DNA of 64,000 nucleotides from Acidocella aminolytica 101 = DSM 11237 (GTDB lineage: Bacteria > Pseudomonadota > Alphaproteobacteria > Acetobacterales > Acetobacteraceae): positions 62,001 to 126,000 of the forward strand of contig NZ_FQVJ01000005.1 in the NCBI RefSeq assembly GCF_900129125.1, in the 5' to 3' direction. Below, piece by piece: positions 29,564-37,691 of this stretch; the first letter of the stretch is position 1; each line of letters begins with the position of its first letter. Made by a program: the position numbers and the translations under genes. The notes under the pieces were generated by a model. The model searched no databases. It saw nothing but the letters and a program-made list of their open reading frames with translations, and was not told the DNA's origin.

Positions 29564-32326
29564 ATGTCGAAAAAGATGCTGATCGATGCCAGCCACGCGG
29601 AAGAAACCCGCGTGGTGGTTCTGGACGGTAACCGCCTCGAAGATTTCGATGTCGAGACGGTTAGCCGCAAGCAGATCAAAGGCAATATCTATCTAGCCAA
29701 GGTTATTCGGGTCGAACCCAGCCTGCAGGCGGCGTTTGTAGATTATGGTGGCAACCGCCATGGGTTCCTGGCGTTTGGGGAAATCCACCCGGATTATTAC
29801 CAGATCCCGGTCGCGGACCGGCAGAAGCTGTTGGCATTGCAGGCCGAAGCCGCCGCCGAAGCGGATGAGGACGCCAACCACGCCGAGGATGAGGACGCTC
29901 CGGAAGCCGCCGACGCCGAGGGGGTGAGCGCCCAGTCGCTTGAGATCAAGCCGATCGAGATTCTCGCCGCGCCGCCGCCGGAAGACTCTGCCGACGCACC
30001 GCTGGACGGGCCCCCCATGGTCGCGGAAGCGCTATCAGAGCCCGCCACCGCCCCGGACATTGCCCCCGACGCGGAGGCCCCGGCTGATTCCGCCGACGAG
30101 GAAGCCATGCCCGCTGAAATCTCCGCCGAAGCCGGAGAGACAGCCGAGCCGGAGACCATTGAGTTTCAGGAGGCCGAAGCCCCAGCGCCGGAACAGGTGG
30201 GCGGCGATGGCGATGACGCCGCCGAAGCCCGCGAGCGCCGCTTGCGCCAGCGTTTCCTACGGAATTACAAGATTCAGGACGTGATCCACCGCCGCCAGAT
30301 CATGCTGGTGCAGGTGGTGAAGGAGGAGCGTGGCAATAAAGGCGCAGCGCTCACCACGTATCTGTCTCTGGCCGGGCGCTTCTCGGTCCTGATGCCCAAC
30401 TCCCCCACCGGGGGCGGCGTTTCACGCAAGATCACCTCCCAGACCGACCGACGCCGCCTGAAGGAGACGATGGCCGAGCTGGATATTCCGCAGGGCATGG
30501 GGCTGATTGTGCGGACCGCCGGGGCCAACCGGCCCAAGCCCGAGATCAAGCGCGATTGCGAGTATCTGCTTCGGCTTTGGGACGATATCCGTGACAAGAC
30601 CATGGAATCTTCCGCGCCGGCAATGATTTATGAGGAAGCCAGCCTCATCAAGCGCGCCATCCGCGATGTTTATACCCGCGATGTCGAGGATATTCTGGTG
30701 GACGGCGCTGAAGGCTACAAAGCGGCGCGAGACTTTATGCGCATGCTGATGCCCGCCAATGCCCGCAAGGTGCAGATCTGGAACGAGGGACAGCCGCTTT
30801 TCTCCAAATATCAGGTGGAAACACAGCTTGATGCGATGCTCAATCCGGTGGTTCAGCTGCGCTCAGGCGGGTACATCGTCATCAACCAGACCGAAGCCCT
30901 AGTTGCGATCGATGTGAACTCCGGCCGCGCCACGCGTGAGCGCTCCATTGAGGACACGGCCCTGCGCACCAATCTGGAAGCCGCCGAGGAGGTGGCAAAG
31001 CACTTGCGAATGCGCGATCTGGCCGGGCTGATCGTGATCGATTTCATCGACATGGAAAGCCGCAAGAACAACGCGGCCGTGGAACGCAAGCTGAAGGACG
31101 CGTTAAAGCATGACCGCGCGCGCATCCAGGTGGGGTCCATCAGCCATTTCGGGCTCCTGGAAATGTCCCGCCAGCGGTTGCGCCCCTCCCTGACCGAGGC
31201 ATCGCTGGTCACCTGCCCGCATTGTAACGGCATGGGCCATGTGCGCAGCCCCGAAAGTGCAGCGCTACATATTCTGCGGGCCATCGAGGATGAAGGCGGG
31301 AAGTTCAAGGCAGCGGAGATTTCCGTGTCCTTGCCGCCGGAGATTGCGTTCTATTTGTTTAACCATAAGCGCGAGCGGCTGTCTCAGATTGAAGCGCGTT
31401 ACGCGATGCGGGTGATCTTCAGCCCGGATTCAACGCTAACAGGCAGCAATTTCCGGCTGGAACGGCTGAAGGCTCAGACGGCGCAGCCGCCTGCCCCGCC
31501 GCCAGTGCGGGTCGAGCGCGTGCTGGAAACCACCACGATCGAGATCGAGGAGGTTGAGCCCGAGACCGAGGAGAGCGAAAGCGCCGAAGCCGGGCAGGAA
31601 CGGGGCGACCGCAAGCGCCGCCGCCGCCGCCGTGGCCGCCGCCGCAACGAAAACGGCCAGGCCAATGGCACCGAAACCCAGCCGGAACCGGACAGCGAAG
31701 CCGTGGAACCGCTGACTTCAGAGTTGGATCTGGCCCTTGAAGCCGCCTTTGGCGAAGTAGAGGAAACCAAGGCGCAACCCGCCGAGGCCGCGCCCGTTGA
31801 AACCGCGCCGGTGGCCACTGAGGCCGAACCGGCGCCGGTGGAACCCGCCGCTTTGATTGAAGCGCTAGCGGAGCCCCAGCTTGAGGAAACCGCGGCCCAG
31901 CCCTCGGCAACCGAAGAACCGGCGCTCGAGGAAGCCCCCGCGCCCAAACGCCGCCGCGCGCCTCGCAAACGCAAGACCGACGCCGCCCCGGCGGAGGCAC
32001 CGGTTGAAGCCGCCGCCGAGGCAGCCGAGGCCCCGGCCAAGCCCAAGCGCGCGCCCCGCAAGAGGAAAACGCCCGTGAAGGCGAAAGCCAAGACTGAAGC
32101 TGAGGCCACGGTGGAATTGGCGGCGGACGCACAAGCGGCTGAAGCGGCGCCTGCCGCCCCCAGCCCGACGTCTGAGCCTGCACCGGAACCGGTGGCTGAG
32201 GTGACGCAGACCGTGCCGGAGACCGAAATGGTTGCCGCAGCGGAAGCGGCGGCGTCCGTGAAGCCTATTTTAGTTGGCACCACCAAGGCCCCCGCAGCCA
32301 AGAAAACTGGCTGGTGGCGGCGGTAA
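29564..32326 (+). CDS. rne: ribonuclease E
   Basis: Endoribonuclease of mRNA decay and rRNA processing, core of the degradosome. In this 920-residue protein the catalytic half starts at MSKKMLIDASHAEETRV. The S1 domain (from about residue 37) is interrupted by an acidic Ala/Glu/Pro-rich insert of about 120 residues, as known for alphaproteobacterial RNase E. Catalytic Asp residues lie in VAIDVNSGR (about 450) and IVIDFIDM (about 492), and the zinc-link in CPHCNGMG (Cys551, Cys554). The C-terminal third has an arginine-rich RNA-binding block and low-complexity Ala/Glu/Lys segments. A start at 29537 is possible but less family-like. Confidence 0.95.
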   Translation: MSKKMLIDASHAEETRVVVLDGNRLEDFDVETVSRKQIKGNIYLAKVIRVEPSLQAAFVDYGGNRHGFLAFGEIHPDYYQIPVADRQKLLALQAEAAAEADEDANHAEDEDAPEAADAEGVSAQSLEIKPIEILAAPPPEDSADAPLDGPPMVAEALSEPATAPDIAPDAEAPADSADEEAMPAEISAEAGETAEPETIEFQEAEAPAPEQVGGDGDDAAEARERRLRQRFLRNYKIQDVIHRRQIMLVQVVKEERGNKGAALTTYLSLAGRFSVLMPNSPTGGGVSRKITSQTDRRRLKETMAELDIPQGMGLIVRTAGANRPKPEIKRDCEYLLRLWDDIRDKTMESSAPAMIYEEASLIKRAIRDVYTRDVEDILVDGAEGYKAARDFMRMLMPANARKVQIWNEGQPLFSKYQVETQLDAMLNPVVQLRSGGYIVINQTEALVAIDVNSGRATRERSIEDTALRTNLEAAEEVAKHLRMRDLAGLIVIDFIDMESRKNNAAVERKLKDALKHDRARIQVGSISHFGLLEMSRQRLRPSLTEASLVTCPHCNGMGHVRSPESAALHILRAIEDEGGKFKAAEISVSLPPEIAFYLFNHKRERLSQIEARYAMRVIFSPDSTLTGSNFRLERLKAQTAQPPAPPPVRVERVLETTTIEIEEVEPETEESESAEAGQERGDRKRRRRRRGRRRNENGQANGTETQPEPDSEAVEPLTSELDLALEAAFGEVEETKAQPAEAAPVETAPVATEAEPAPVEPAALIEALAEPQLEETAAQPSATEEPALEEAPAPKRRRAPRKRKTDAAPAEAPVEAAAEAAEAPAKPKRAPRKRKTPVKAKAKTEAEATVELAADAQAAEAAPAAPSPTSEPAPEPVAEVTQTVPETEMVAAAEAAASVKPILVGTTKAPAAKKTGWWRR

Positions 32327-32376
32327 ATCTACCCCCCGCCTGTCATTAAATGATCGTAATTTACAATTCGTAGCGG

Positions 32377-32401
32377 AATGGCGGCGTTTTTTGCCGCCAT
32401 T
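32377..32401 (+). terminator. hairpin after rne
   Basis: A perfect 9-bp stem (AATGGCGGC / GCCGCCATT) with a T-rich 7-base loop lies 50 bases after the rne stop. The tail is not T-rich, so termination is likely but unproven. Confidence 0.5.
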
Positions 32402-32479
32402 TCACTTGAAAAGCCAGAGAATCCTGCGAATCATAGAGGCGTGTCTCAATAAGGCACGTCTCTAGGAGCAATAACACTC

Positions 32480-33256
32480 ATGGCCTTCAACCCGAATCAA
32501 TCCTACCGCACTGTACAGGCTGGCTATGCCGCCTATGGCAGCGCCGCGCTGGATGCGGGACTGCGCGCCTACATGTTGCGCGTTTATAACTGGATGGCGT
32601 CCGGCTTGGTTCTGACCGGGCTGATTTCCTTCGCCATCGCCAATACGTCCTTGATCAACTTGTTCTACCATCAGGTCGCCGTGGCGGGCGGCGTTGCGCT
32701 GCAACCCACCATTCTGGGATATGCCGCAATCTTCGCGCCGCTCGTTTTTGTGATGGTGCTCAGCTTCGGCGTTAACAAGCTCTCCACAACGGCCGCCCAG
32801 ACCCTGTTCTGGATTTTCTGCGCCACGATGGGGGCGTCCATCGCCAACATTTTCCTGATCTACACCTCGACCTCGATCGCGGCGGTGTTCTTCATCACAG
32901 CGGGCATGTTCGCCGCCACCAGCCTGTATGGCTACACCACAGGGCGCGACCTAACGAGCTGGGGCAGCTTCTTCTTTATGGGGCTGATCGGCATTATCCT
33001 GGCTTCGGTGGTGAATATCTTCCTGCACTCTTCGGCGATCGCCTTCGCGGTGTCGATTTTGGGGGTGTTCATCTTTCTGGGCCTCACCGCCTATGACACC
33101 CAGCGGATCAAGACCGACTACATTCAGTTCGGCTCCTCCTATGGTGTGGAAATGGCCGGCAAGCGCTCGGTCTATGATGCCCTGCAGCTGTATCTGAACT
33201 TCATTAACCTGTTCCTGTTCCTGCTGCAGCTATTTGGTCAGCGCAGCCAGCGCTGA
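32480..33256 (+). CDS. BAX inhibitor-1/YccA family membrane protein
   Basis: A 258-residue inner-membrane protein with seven hydrophobic segments. It matches the Bax inhibitor-1 (TMBIM/YccA) family: a short hydrophilic N-terminus, LRAYMLRVYNWMASGL before the first membrane segment, GLTAYDTQRIK between late segments, and LQLYLNFINLFLFLLQLFG at the end. Family members are implicated in calcium leak or in modulating FtsH. The ATG has a GGAG about 10 bases upstream. The next gene starts 6 bases after its stop. Confidence 0.92.
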   Translation: MAFNPNQSYRTVQAGYAAYGSAALDAGLRAYMLRVYNWMASGLVLTGLISFAIANTSLINLFYHQVAVAGGVALQPTILGYAAIFAPLVFVMVLSFGVNKLSTTAAQTLFWIFCATMGASIANIFLIYTSTSIAAVFFITAGMFAATSLYGYTTGRDLTSWGSFFFMGLIGIILASVVNIFLHSSAIAFAVSILGVFIFLGLTAYDTQRIKTDYIQFGSSYGVEMAGKRSVYDALQLYLNFINLFLFLLQLFGQRSQR

Positions 33257-33262
33257 CCTGAC

Positions 33263-33778
33263 ATGGCCTCTCTTGTTGTCAGCCTGGCCGGTCCCGACCG
33301 GCCAGGTCTCGTAAACACCCTCTCCGAGAAAATCATCGCCGGGGGCGGCAGCTGGTTGGAAAGCCGATTGGCGCATCTGGCCGGGACATTCGCGGGGATT
33401 ATTCTGGTCCGAGTGGCCGATGAAGGGGCGGATGCTTTGGCGACCGCCCTTTCGTCTTTGTCCGATGAGGGGCTGGCGGTGAATGTGCTCACCGGCTCCG
33501 ACGCGCCCGCCCCGGCTGAGCAGGTGACACTGGAATTGCTGGGCAATGACCGCCCCGGCATTGTTCGCGAGGTCACGCAGACATTGCGCGGACTTGGCGT
33601 GAATATCGAGGAATTCTCCTCCCGGATTGAAAGCGCACCGTTCACGGGCGAGGATATGTTCCGCGCCGTTGCCCGGTTGGGCCTGCCACGCGGTCTCTCG
33701 GCCCATGATGTCAGCCACGCTCTGGAGAAGCTGACCGCCGAATTCATGGTAGATATCAAACAGCCGGAAGAGGCGTGA
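33263..33778 (+). CDS. GcvR-like double ACT-domain regulatory protein
   Basis: A 171-residue protein made of two ACT domains (residues about 3-75 and 85-165). Each opens with a DRPG motif: AGPDRPGLVNTLS and GNDRPGIVREVTQ. This is the layout of glycine cleavage repressor GcvR-type proteins, which bind amino acids and another regulator rather than DNA. No gcv gene is nearby, so the role is open. It lies 6 bases after the BAX-inhibitor gene and is probably cotranscribed with it. Confidence 0.8.
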   Translation: MASLVVSLAGPDRPGLVNTLSEKIIAGGGSWLESRLAHLAGTFAGIILVRVADEGADALATALSSLSDEGLAVNVLTGSDAPAPAEQVTLELLGNDRPGIVREVTQTLRGLGVNIEEFSSRIESAPFTGEDMFRAVARLGLPRGLSAHDVSHALEKLTAEFMVDIKQPEEA

Positions 33779-33948
33779 GCAGCCGTCAGAACCGGCCTTT
33801 CCCAAAAGCTTAACCCGATTTTTCTTGACACGGCGCGGTACCGCATAGCGGAATGGCGTCATGCTCAGGAGGAATCTCAAGCTTTGCGCTTGACCTGCAA
33901 GCCCGCCCCGCGTTTCTCCATCCGGACGAACCGGATGGATTTGAGCGC

Positions 33949-35307
33949 ATGACCACGACCGACCGCACCCCCCGCAAGCTGCACGTCGTCACGCACGGCT
34001 GCCAGATGAATGTGTATGATAGCGCTAGGATGACAGACCTGCTGCGTCCGCTGGGCTATGAGACGGTCGCGGCCCCGGAAGGGGCGGATATGGTGATCAT
34101 CAATACCTGCCATATCCGCGAGCGGGCGGAGGAAAAAGTGTTCTCCCAGCTCGGCCGCCTGCGGAAAATGAAAGAGGAGCAGGGCGGCAACATGATGATC
34201 GCCGTCACTGGCTGCGTGGCGCAGGCGGAGGGCGAAGTACTGGCTCAGCGCGCGCCGTTCGTGGATCTGGTGGTGGGGCCTCAGGCTTATCATCGCCTGC
34301 CGGAGCTGATCGCCCAGGCACACCGCAAGGCCGGTGCGGTGATCGATACGGATTTCCCGGTGGAGCAGAAATTCGACTATCTCCCGGATGACGCGGCGCC
34401 GCAGGGGGTGGTGTCCTTTTTGTCTATCCAGGAAGGGTGCGATAAATTCTGCTCCTTCTGCGTGGTGCCTTATACGCGCGGGGCGGAAGCGTCCCGCCCG
34501 GTAGCCAGCGTATTGGCCGAGGCGAAGCGCATGGTGGCGCTAGGGGCGCGGGAGATCGCGCTGCTGGGGCAAAATGTGAATGCTTATCATGGCGAAGGGC
34601 CTGATGGTTCCACGTGGAGCCTCGCCCAGCTGATGGACAAGATGGCGGAGATCGAGGGGTTAGAGCGAATCCGCTACACGACCTCGCACCCTAACGATAT
34701 GGGGGAGGATCTCATTCTGGCGCACCGGGACAATATCAAACTGATGCCGTTTTTGCATCTGCCCGTGCAGTCCGGCTCTGACAAAATTCTGCGCGCCATG
34801 AACCGCAAGCATAAAGCCGACGATTTCCGCCGTATTGTGGAAAGGCTGCGCCATGTCCGGCCGGATATGGCGATGTCCTCTGACTTCATTACCGGGCATC
34901 CGGGGGAGACCGACGCGGATTTCGAGGAGACGATGAAGCTGGTGCGCGAAACCGGCTTCGCGCTGGCGTACAGCTTTAAATACTCGCCGCGCCCCGGCAC
35001 ACCGGCGGCCTCCCTGCCGCAGGTGGAGGAGGCGGTGAAGGATGCGCGGCTGCAAGAGCTTCAGGGACTGCTCCGCGAGCAGCAGAACACCTTTAACGCG
35101 AGCATCGTGGGGCTGGAGACCCCGGTGCTGTTTACAGGTTCCGGGCGGCACCCAGGGCAGATTGCCGGGCGCTCGCTTTGGCTGCAGCCGGTAGTGGTCG
35201 AGCATGAAACAGACCTCACCGGGAAGATTCGCATGGTGAAAATTACCCGTGCCAACCCCAATTCTTTGTCAGGGACTCTTTTGGATAAGGAGTTAATCGC
35301 CGCTTGA
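33949..35307 (+). CDS. miaB: tRNA-2-methylthio-N6-dimethylallyladenosine synthase
   Basis: Radical-SAM methylthiotransferase modifying A37 of tRNAs reading UNN codons. The 452 residues start at [19 protein letters not shown]; the longer open frame from 33853 is unlike the family. One [4Fe-4S] cluster is held by Cys18, Cys54 and Cys89 (HGCQMN, NTCHIRE, TGCVAQ) and the SAM cluster by Cys164, Cys168 and Cys171 ([10 protein letters not shown]). A TRAM RNA-binding domain ends the protein. It heads the conserved miaB-phoH-ybeY-corC cluster. Confidence 0.96.
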   Translation: MTTTDRTPRKLHVVTHGCQMNVYDSARMTDLLRPLGYETVAAPEGADMVIINTCHIRERAEEKVFSQLGRLRKMKEEQGGNMMIAVTGCVAQAEGEVLAQRAPFVDLVVGPQAYHRLPELIAQAHRKAGAVIDTDFPVEQKFDYLPDDAAPQGVVSFLSIQEGCDKFCSFCVVPYTRGAEASRPVASVLAEAKRMVALGAREIALLGQNVNAYHGEGPDGSTWSLAQLMDKMAEIEGLERIRYTTSHPNDMGEDLILAHRDNIKLMPFLHLPVQSGSDKILRAMNRKHKADDFRRIVERLRHVRPDMAMSSDFITGHPGETDADFEETMKLVRETGFALAYSFKYSPRPGTPAASLPQVEEAVKDARLQELQGLLREQQNTFNASIVGLETPVLFTGSGRHPGQIAGRSLWLQPVVVEHETDLTGKIRMVKITRANPNSLSGTLLDKELIAA

Positions 35308-36332
35308 GCCAGATCATCGCCACCCCCGCCCGCAATTCGGCCGCGCTTCCACGCGCCCTCACCCTGACCTTCGGTGACAATGTGTTGTTGTCGATGCTGC
35401 TTGGGGATCATGACCGGCACTTGGCCCGGATCGAGCAGAAGCTGGGGGTACGCCTGGCCTGCCGGGGTAATAGAATCTCGATTTCAGGCACAGGCGAGCA
35501 GGTGGCGGCGGCGGAAGCGGCGCTGACAGCCCTTTATGAACAGTTGGAGCGCGGTGAGATGATTGACGGCCCGAAAGTGGATGCGGCCCTGCGCCTGACA
35601 GACCCAGCAAACGAGCCCCGCCTGCCACTTTCCGATCTGCCCGCCATCCGCACGCGCAAGGGGGCCGTGGGCCCGCGCAGCCAGGGACAGGCGGTTTATA
35701 TCGACACGCTGGGCCGGCATGAGATGGTGTTTGGCCTGGGCCCCGCCGGAACGGGCAAGACCTATCTGGCCGTGGCACAGGCCGTGGCGATGCTGACCTC
35801 AGGCAAGGTGGACCGGATTGTACTCTGCCGCCCGGCGGTGGAGGCTGGTGAGCGGCTTGGCTTTTTACCCGGTGACATGAAGGAGAAGGTGGACCCATAT
35901 CTGCGCCCGCTTTACGATGCGTTGAACGACCTGCTGCCAGGCGACCAACTCACCCGGCGGATGGCCACCGGAGAGATCGAAATTGCCCCGCTGGCATTCA
36001 TGCGTGGCAGAACCCTGGCGCATGCCTTCGTGATTCTGGATGAAGCGCAGAACACCACCCCGGTGCAGATGAAGATGTTTCTGACCCGTATGGGGGAAGG
36101 CACGCGCATGGTGATTACCGGAGATCTATCGCAGATCGATCTGCCGCCCAACACGCGCTCCGGTCTTGCGGATGCGCTGGAAACGCTGGAGGGCATCTCG
36201 GGCATCGGAGTGTGTCGGTTCACCAATAACGACGTGGTACGCCATCCGCTGGTGGCGCGAATCGTCGATGCGTATGACCAACGTTACAAGGCCGTGAAAG
36301 AGTATGCGCGCGAACAACAGGGTGACCGGTAA
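35304..36332 (+). CDS. ybeZ: PhoH-like protein (YbeZ)
   Basis: A 342-residue P-loop NTPase linked to YbeY in rRNA maturation and RNA metabolism. It has Walker A in [11 protein letters not shown] and Walker B in [11 protein letters not shown]. It starts at a TTG that overlaps the miaB stop; the start is supported by AAGGAG 11 bases upstream and by the absence of a nearby ATG in frame. Position between miaB and ybeY is conserved in proteobacteria and supports the identification. Confidence 0.93.
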   Translation: MSQIIATPARNSAALPRALTLTFGDNVLLSMLLGDHDRHLARIEQKLGVRLACRGNRISISGTGEQVAAAEAALTALYEQLERGEMIDGPKVDAALRLTDPANEPRLPLSDLPAIRTRKGAVGPRSQGQAVYIDTLGRHEMVFGLGPAGTGKTYLAVAQAVAMLTSGKVDRIVLCRPAVEAGERLGFLPGDMKEKVDPYLRPLYDALNDLLPGDQLTRRMATGEIEIAPLAFMRGRTLAHAFVILDEAQNTTPVQMKMFLTRMGEGTRMVITGDLSQIDLPPNTRSGLADALETLEGISGIGVCRFTNNDVVRHPLVARIVDAYDQRYKAVKEYAREQQGDR

Positions 36333-36374
36333 GGTTGACTCAACCCCCACGGGTTTGCGACAGCAGTAAAACCA

Positions 36375-36815
36375 ATGGACGAGCCTGGAAGTAGCAGCCC
36401 CCTCGGGGGGTTCGAAATCATCATCACGGACCGGCGCTGGCGCGCCCACGTGCCGGATGCAGTGCGGCGGATTACCCGCGCGCTAAGCGTCGCTGGCTGT
36501 GCCGCCAGCGTGGCGTTGACGGATGACCGCACCGTGAAGCAGCTGAATTTCCGCGACCGTGGAAAGAACAAGCCAACCAATGTGCTGACCTACGAGCAAC
36601 CGCCGGAGATATTGCTGGCCTTCGGCGTGGTGGAGAAAGAAGCGCGGCGGGAGCGTAAAAGCATCGCCAACCATCTGACCCATCTAATTGTGCATGGGGC
36701 ACTGCATTTGCAGGGTTATGACCATCACCATCCCGGCGAGGCGCGGGAAATGGAAGCGGAGGAAACCCGTATTCTGGCCCGGCTGAGTGTGCCGAACCCC
36801 TGGAAAAACCGATGA
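36375..36815 (+). CDS. ybeY: rRNA maturation RNase YbeY
   Basis: Zinc-dependent endoribonuclease for 16S rRNA 3' maturation and 70S quality control. The 146 residues end with the metal site HGALHLQGYDH (His107, His111, His117), the H-x3-H-x5-H motif. NKPTNVLTYE is the conserved RNA-facing stretch, here with Tyr where Phe is usual (NVLSF). The stop overlaps the corC start by 4 bases. Confidence 0.95.
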   Translation: MDEPGSSSPLGGFEIIITDRRWRAHVPDAVRRITRALSVAGCAASVALTDDRTVKQLNFRDRGKNKPTNVLTYEQPPEILLAFGVVEKEARRERKSIANHLTHLIVHGALHLQGYDHHHPGEAREMEAEETRILARLSVPNPWKNR

Positions 36816-37687
36816 GCAGCGCCCTCACCCGCCTGCTTGGCAAATTGCGCAGCCCGGAGCAGTCCGTGCGCGATTCCATCGCGGAGCTGGTGCAACAGGA
36901 AAACGGCGCGGAAACGCACCGTCAGGAAGGCGTATCGCTTGACCTGAACGCGCAGGAACGCGCTTTGATCGGTAATGTGCTGCGGCTGCGGGATATTACG
37001 GCGGACGATGTGATGTTGCCGCGCCCTGATATTGTGGCGATGAAGGCTGACGTAACGCTGGATGAGGCGCTGGCGCTAATCCGTGAGGAAGGCCATTCGC
37101 GGATGCCGGTTTATCGGGAACATCTCGATGACGTGGCGGGCATGGTGCATATCAAGGACGTGTTTGGCTTCACCGGCAGCCCGGAGGAGTTTTCGGTCGA
37201 GAAGATTCTCCGCAAGCCGCTTTTTGTGGCACCGCAGATTGCGGTGCTCGACCTGCTATTGCAAATGCGCCAGATGCACACCCACCTCGCCCTTGTGGTG
37301 GATGAGTATGGCGGCATAGACGGGCTGGTGACTATTGAGGATCTGGTGGAAACCATCGTCGGTGATATTTCCGACGAGCATGACGAAATCGAAGGCCCGA
37401 TGCTGATTGAGCGCGCGGACGGGGCTTATGACATCAATGCCCGCCTGCCGGTGGAGGAGTTCGAGGAAACAATCGGCCCGGTGCTCTCAGAAGATGAACG
37501 CGAGGCGGATATCGAAACCGTTGGTGGGCTAGTGTTTAATCTGGCCGAGCGCGTGCCCACGCGTGGGGAAATCATCACCCACCCGTCAGGCGTGGAGTTT
37601 CTGGTGCTGGATTCGGATGCGCGGCGCATACGCAAGCTGCGGGTGCGGCGCGTGAAGCCCGAGGAAGACGAAAACCAGGATAGCTGA
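36812..37687 (+). CDS. HlyC/CorC family CBS-domain protein
   Basis: A 291-residue soluble CorC-type protein without the DUF21 membrane domain. It has two CBS domains (about residues 65-130 and 145-205, with VVDEYGGIDGLVTIEDL) and a C-terminal CorC_HlyC domain (about 215-285, with VGGLVFNLAERVP). Linked to Mg/Co efflux in enterics. It is coupled to ybeY by a 4-base overlap. In many proteobacteria lnt follows, but here the cluster ends against a convergent glycosyltransferase only 4 bases away. Confidence 0.92.
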   Translation: MSSALTRLLGKLRSPEQSVRDSIAELVQQENGAETHRQEGVSLDLNAQERALIGNVLRLRDITADDVMLPRPDIVAMKADVTLDEALALIREEGHSRMPVYREHLDDVAGMVHIKDVFGFTGSPEEFSVEKILRKPLFVAPQIAVLDLLLQMRQMHTHLALVVDEYGGIDGLVTIEDLVETIVGDISDEHDEIEGPMLIERADGAYDINARLPVEEFEETIGPVLSEDEREADIETVGGLVFNLAERVPTRGEIITHPSGVEFLVLDSDARRIRKLRVRRVKPEEDENQDS

Positions 37688-37691
37688 CGCC

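Noticed and set aside
29296-29685. Minus-strand open frame of 129 codons over the rne start
   Set aside because: Overlaps rne coding and lacks motifs or a ribosome site.
33825-33853. Promoter with a consensus TTGACA before miaB
   Set aside because: No acceptable -10 box at 16-18 bases spacing.
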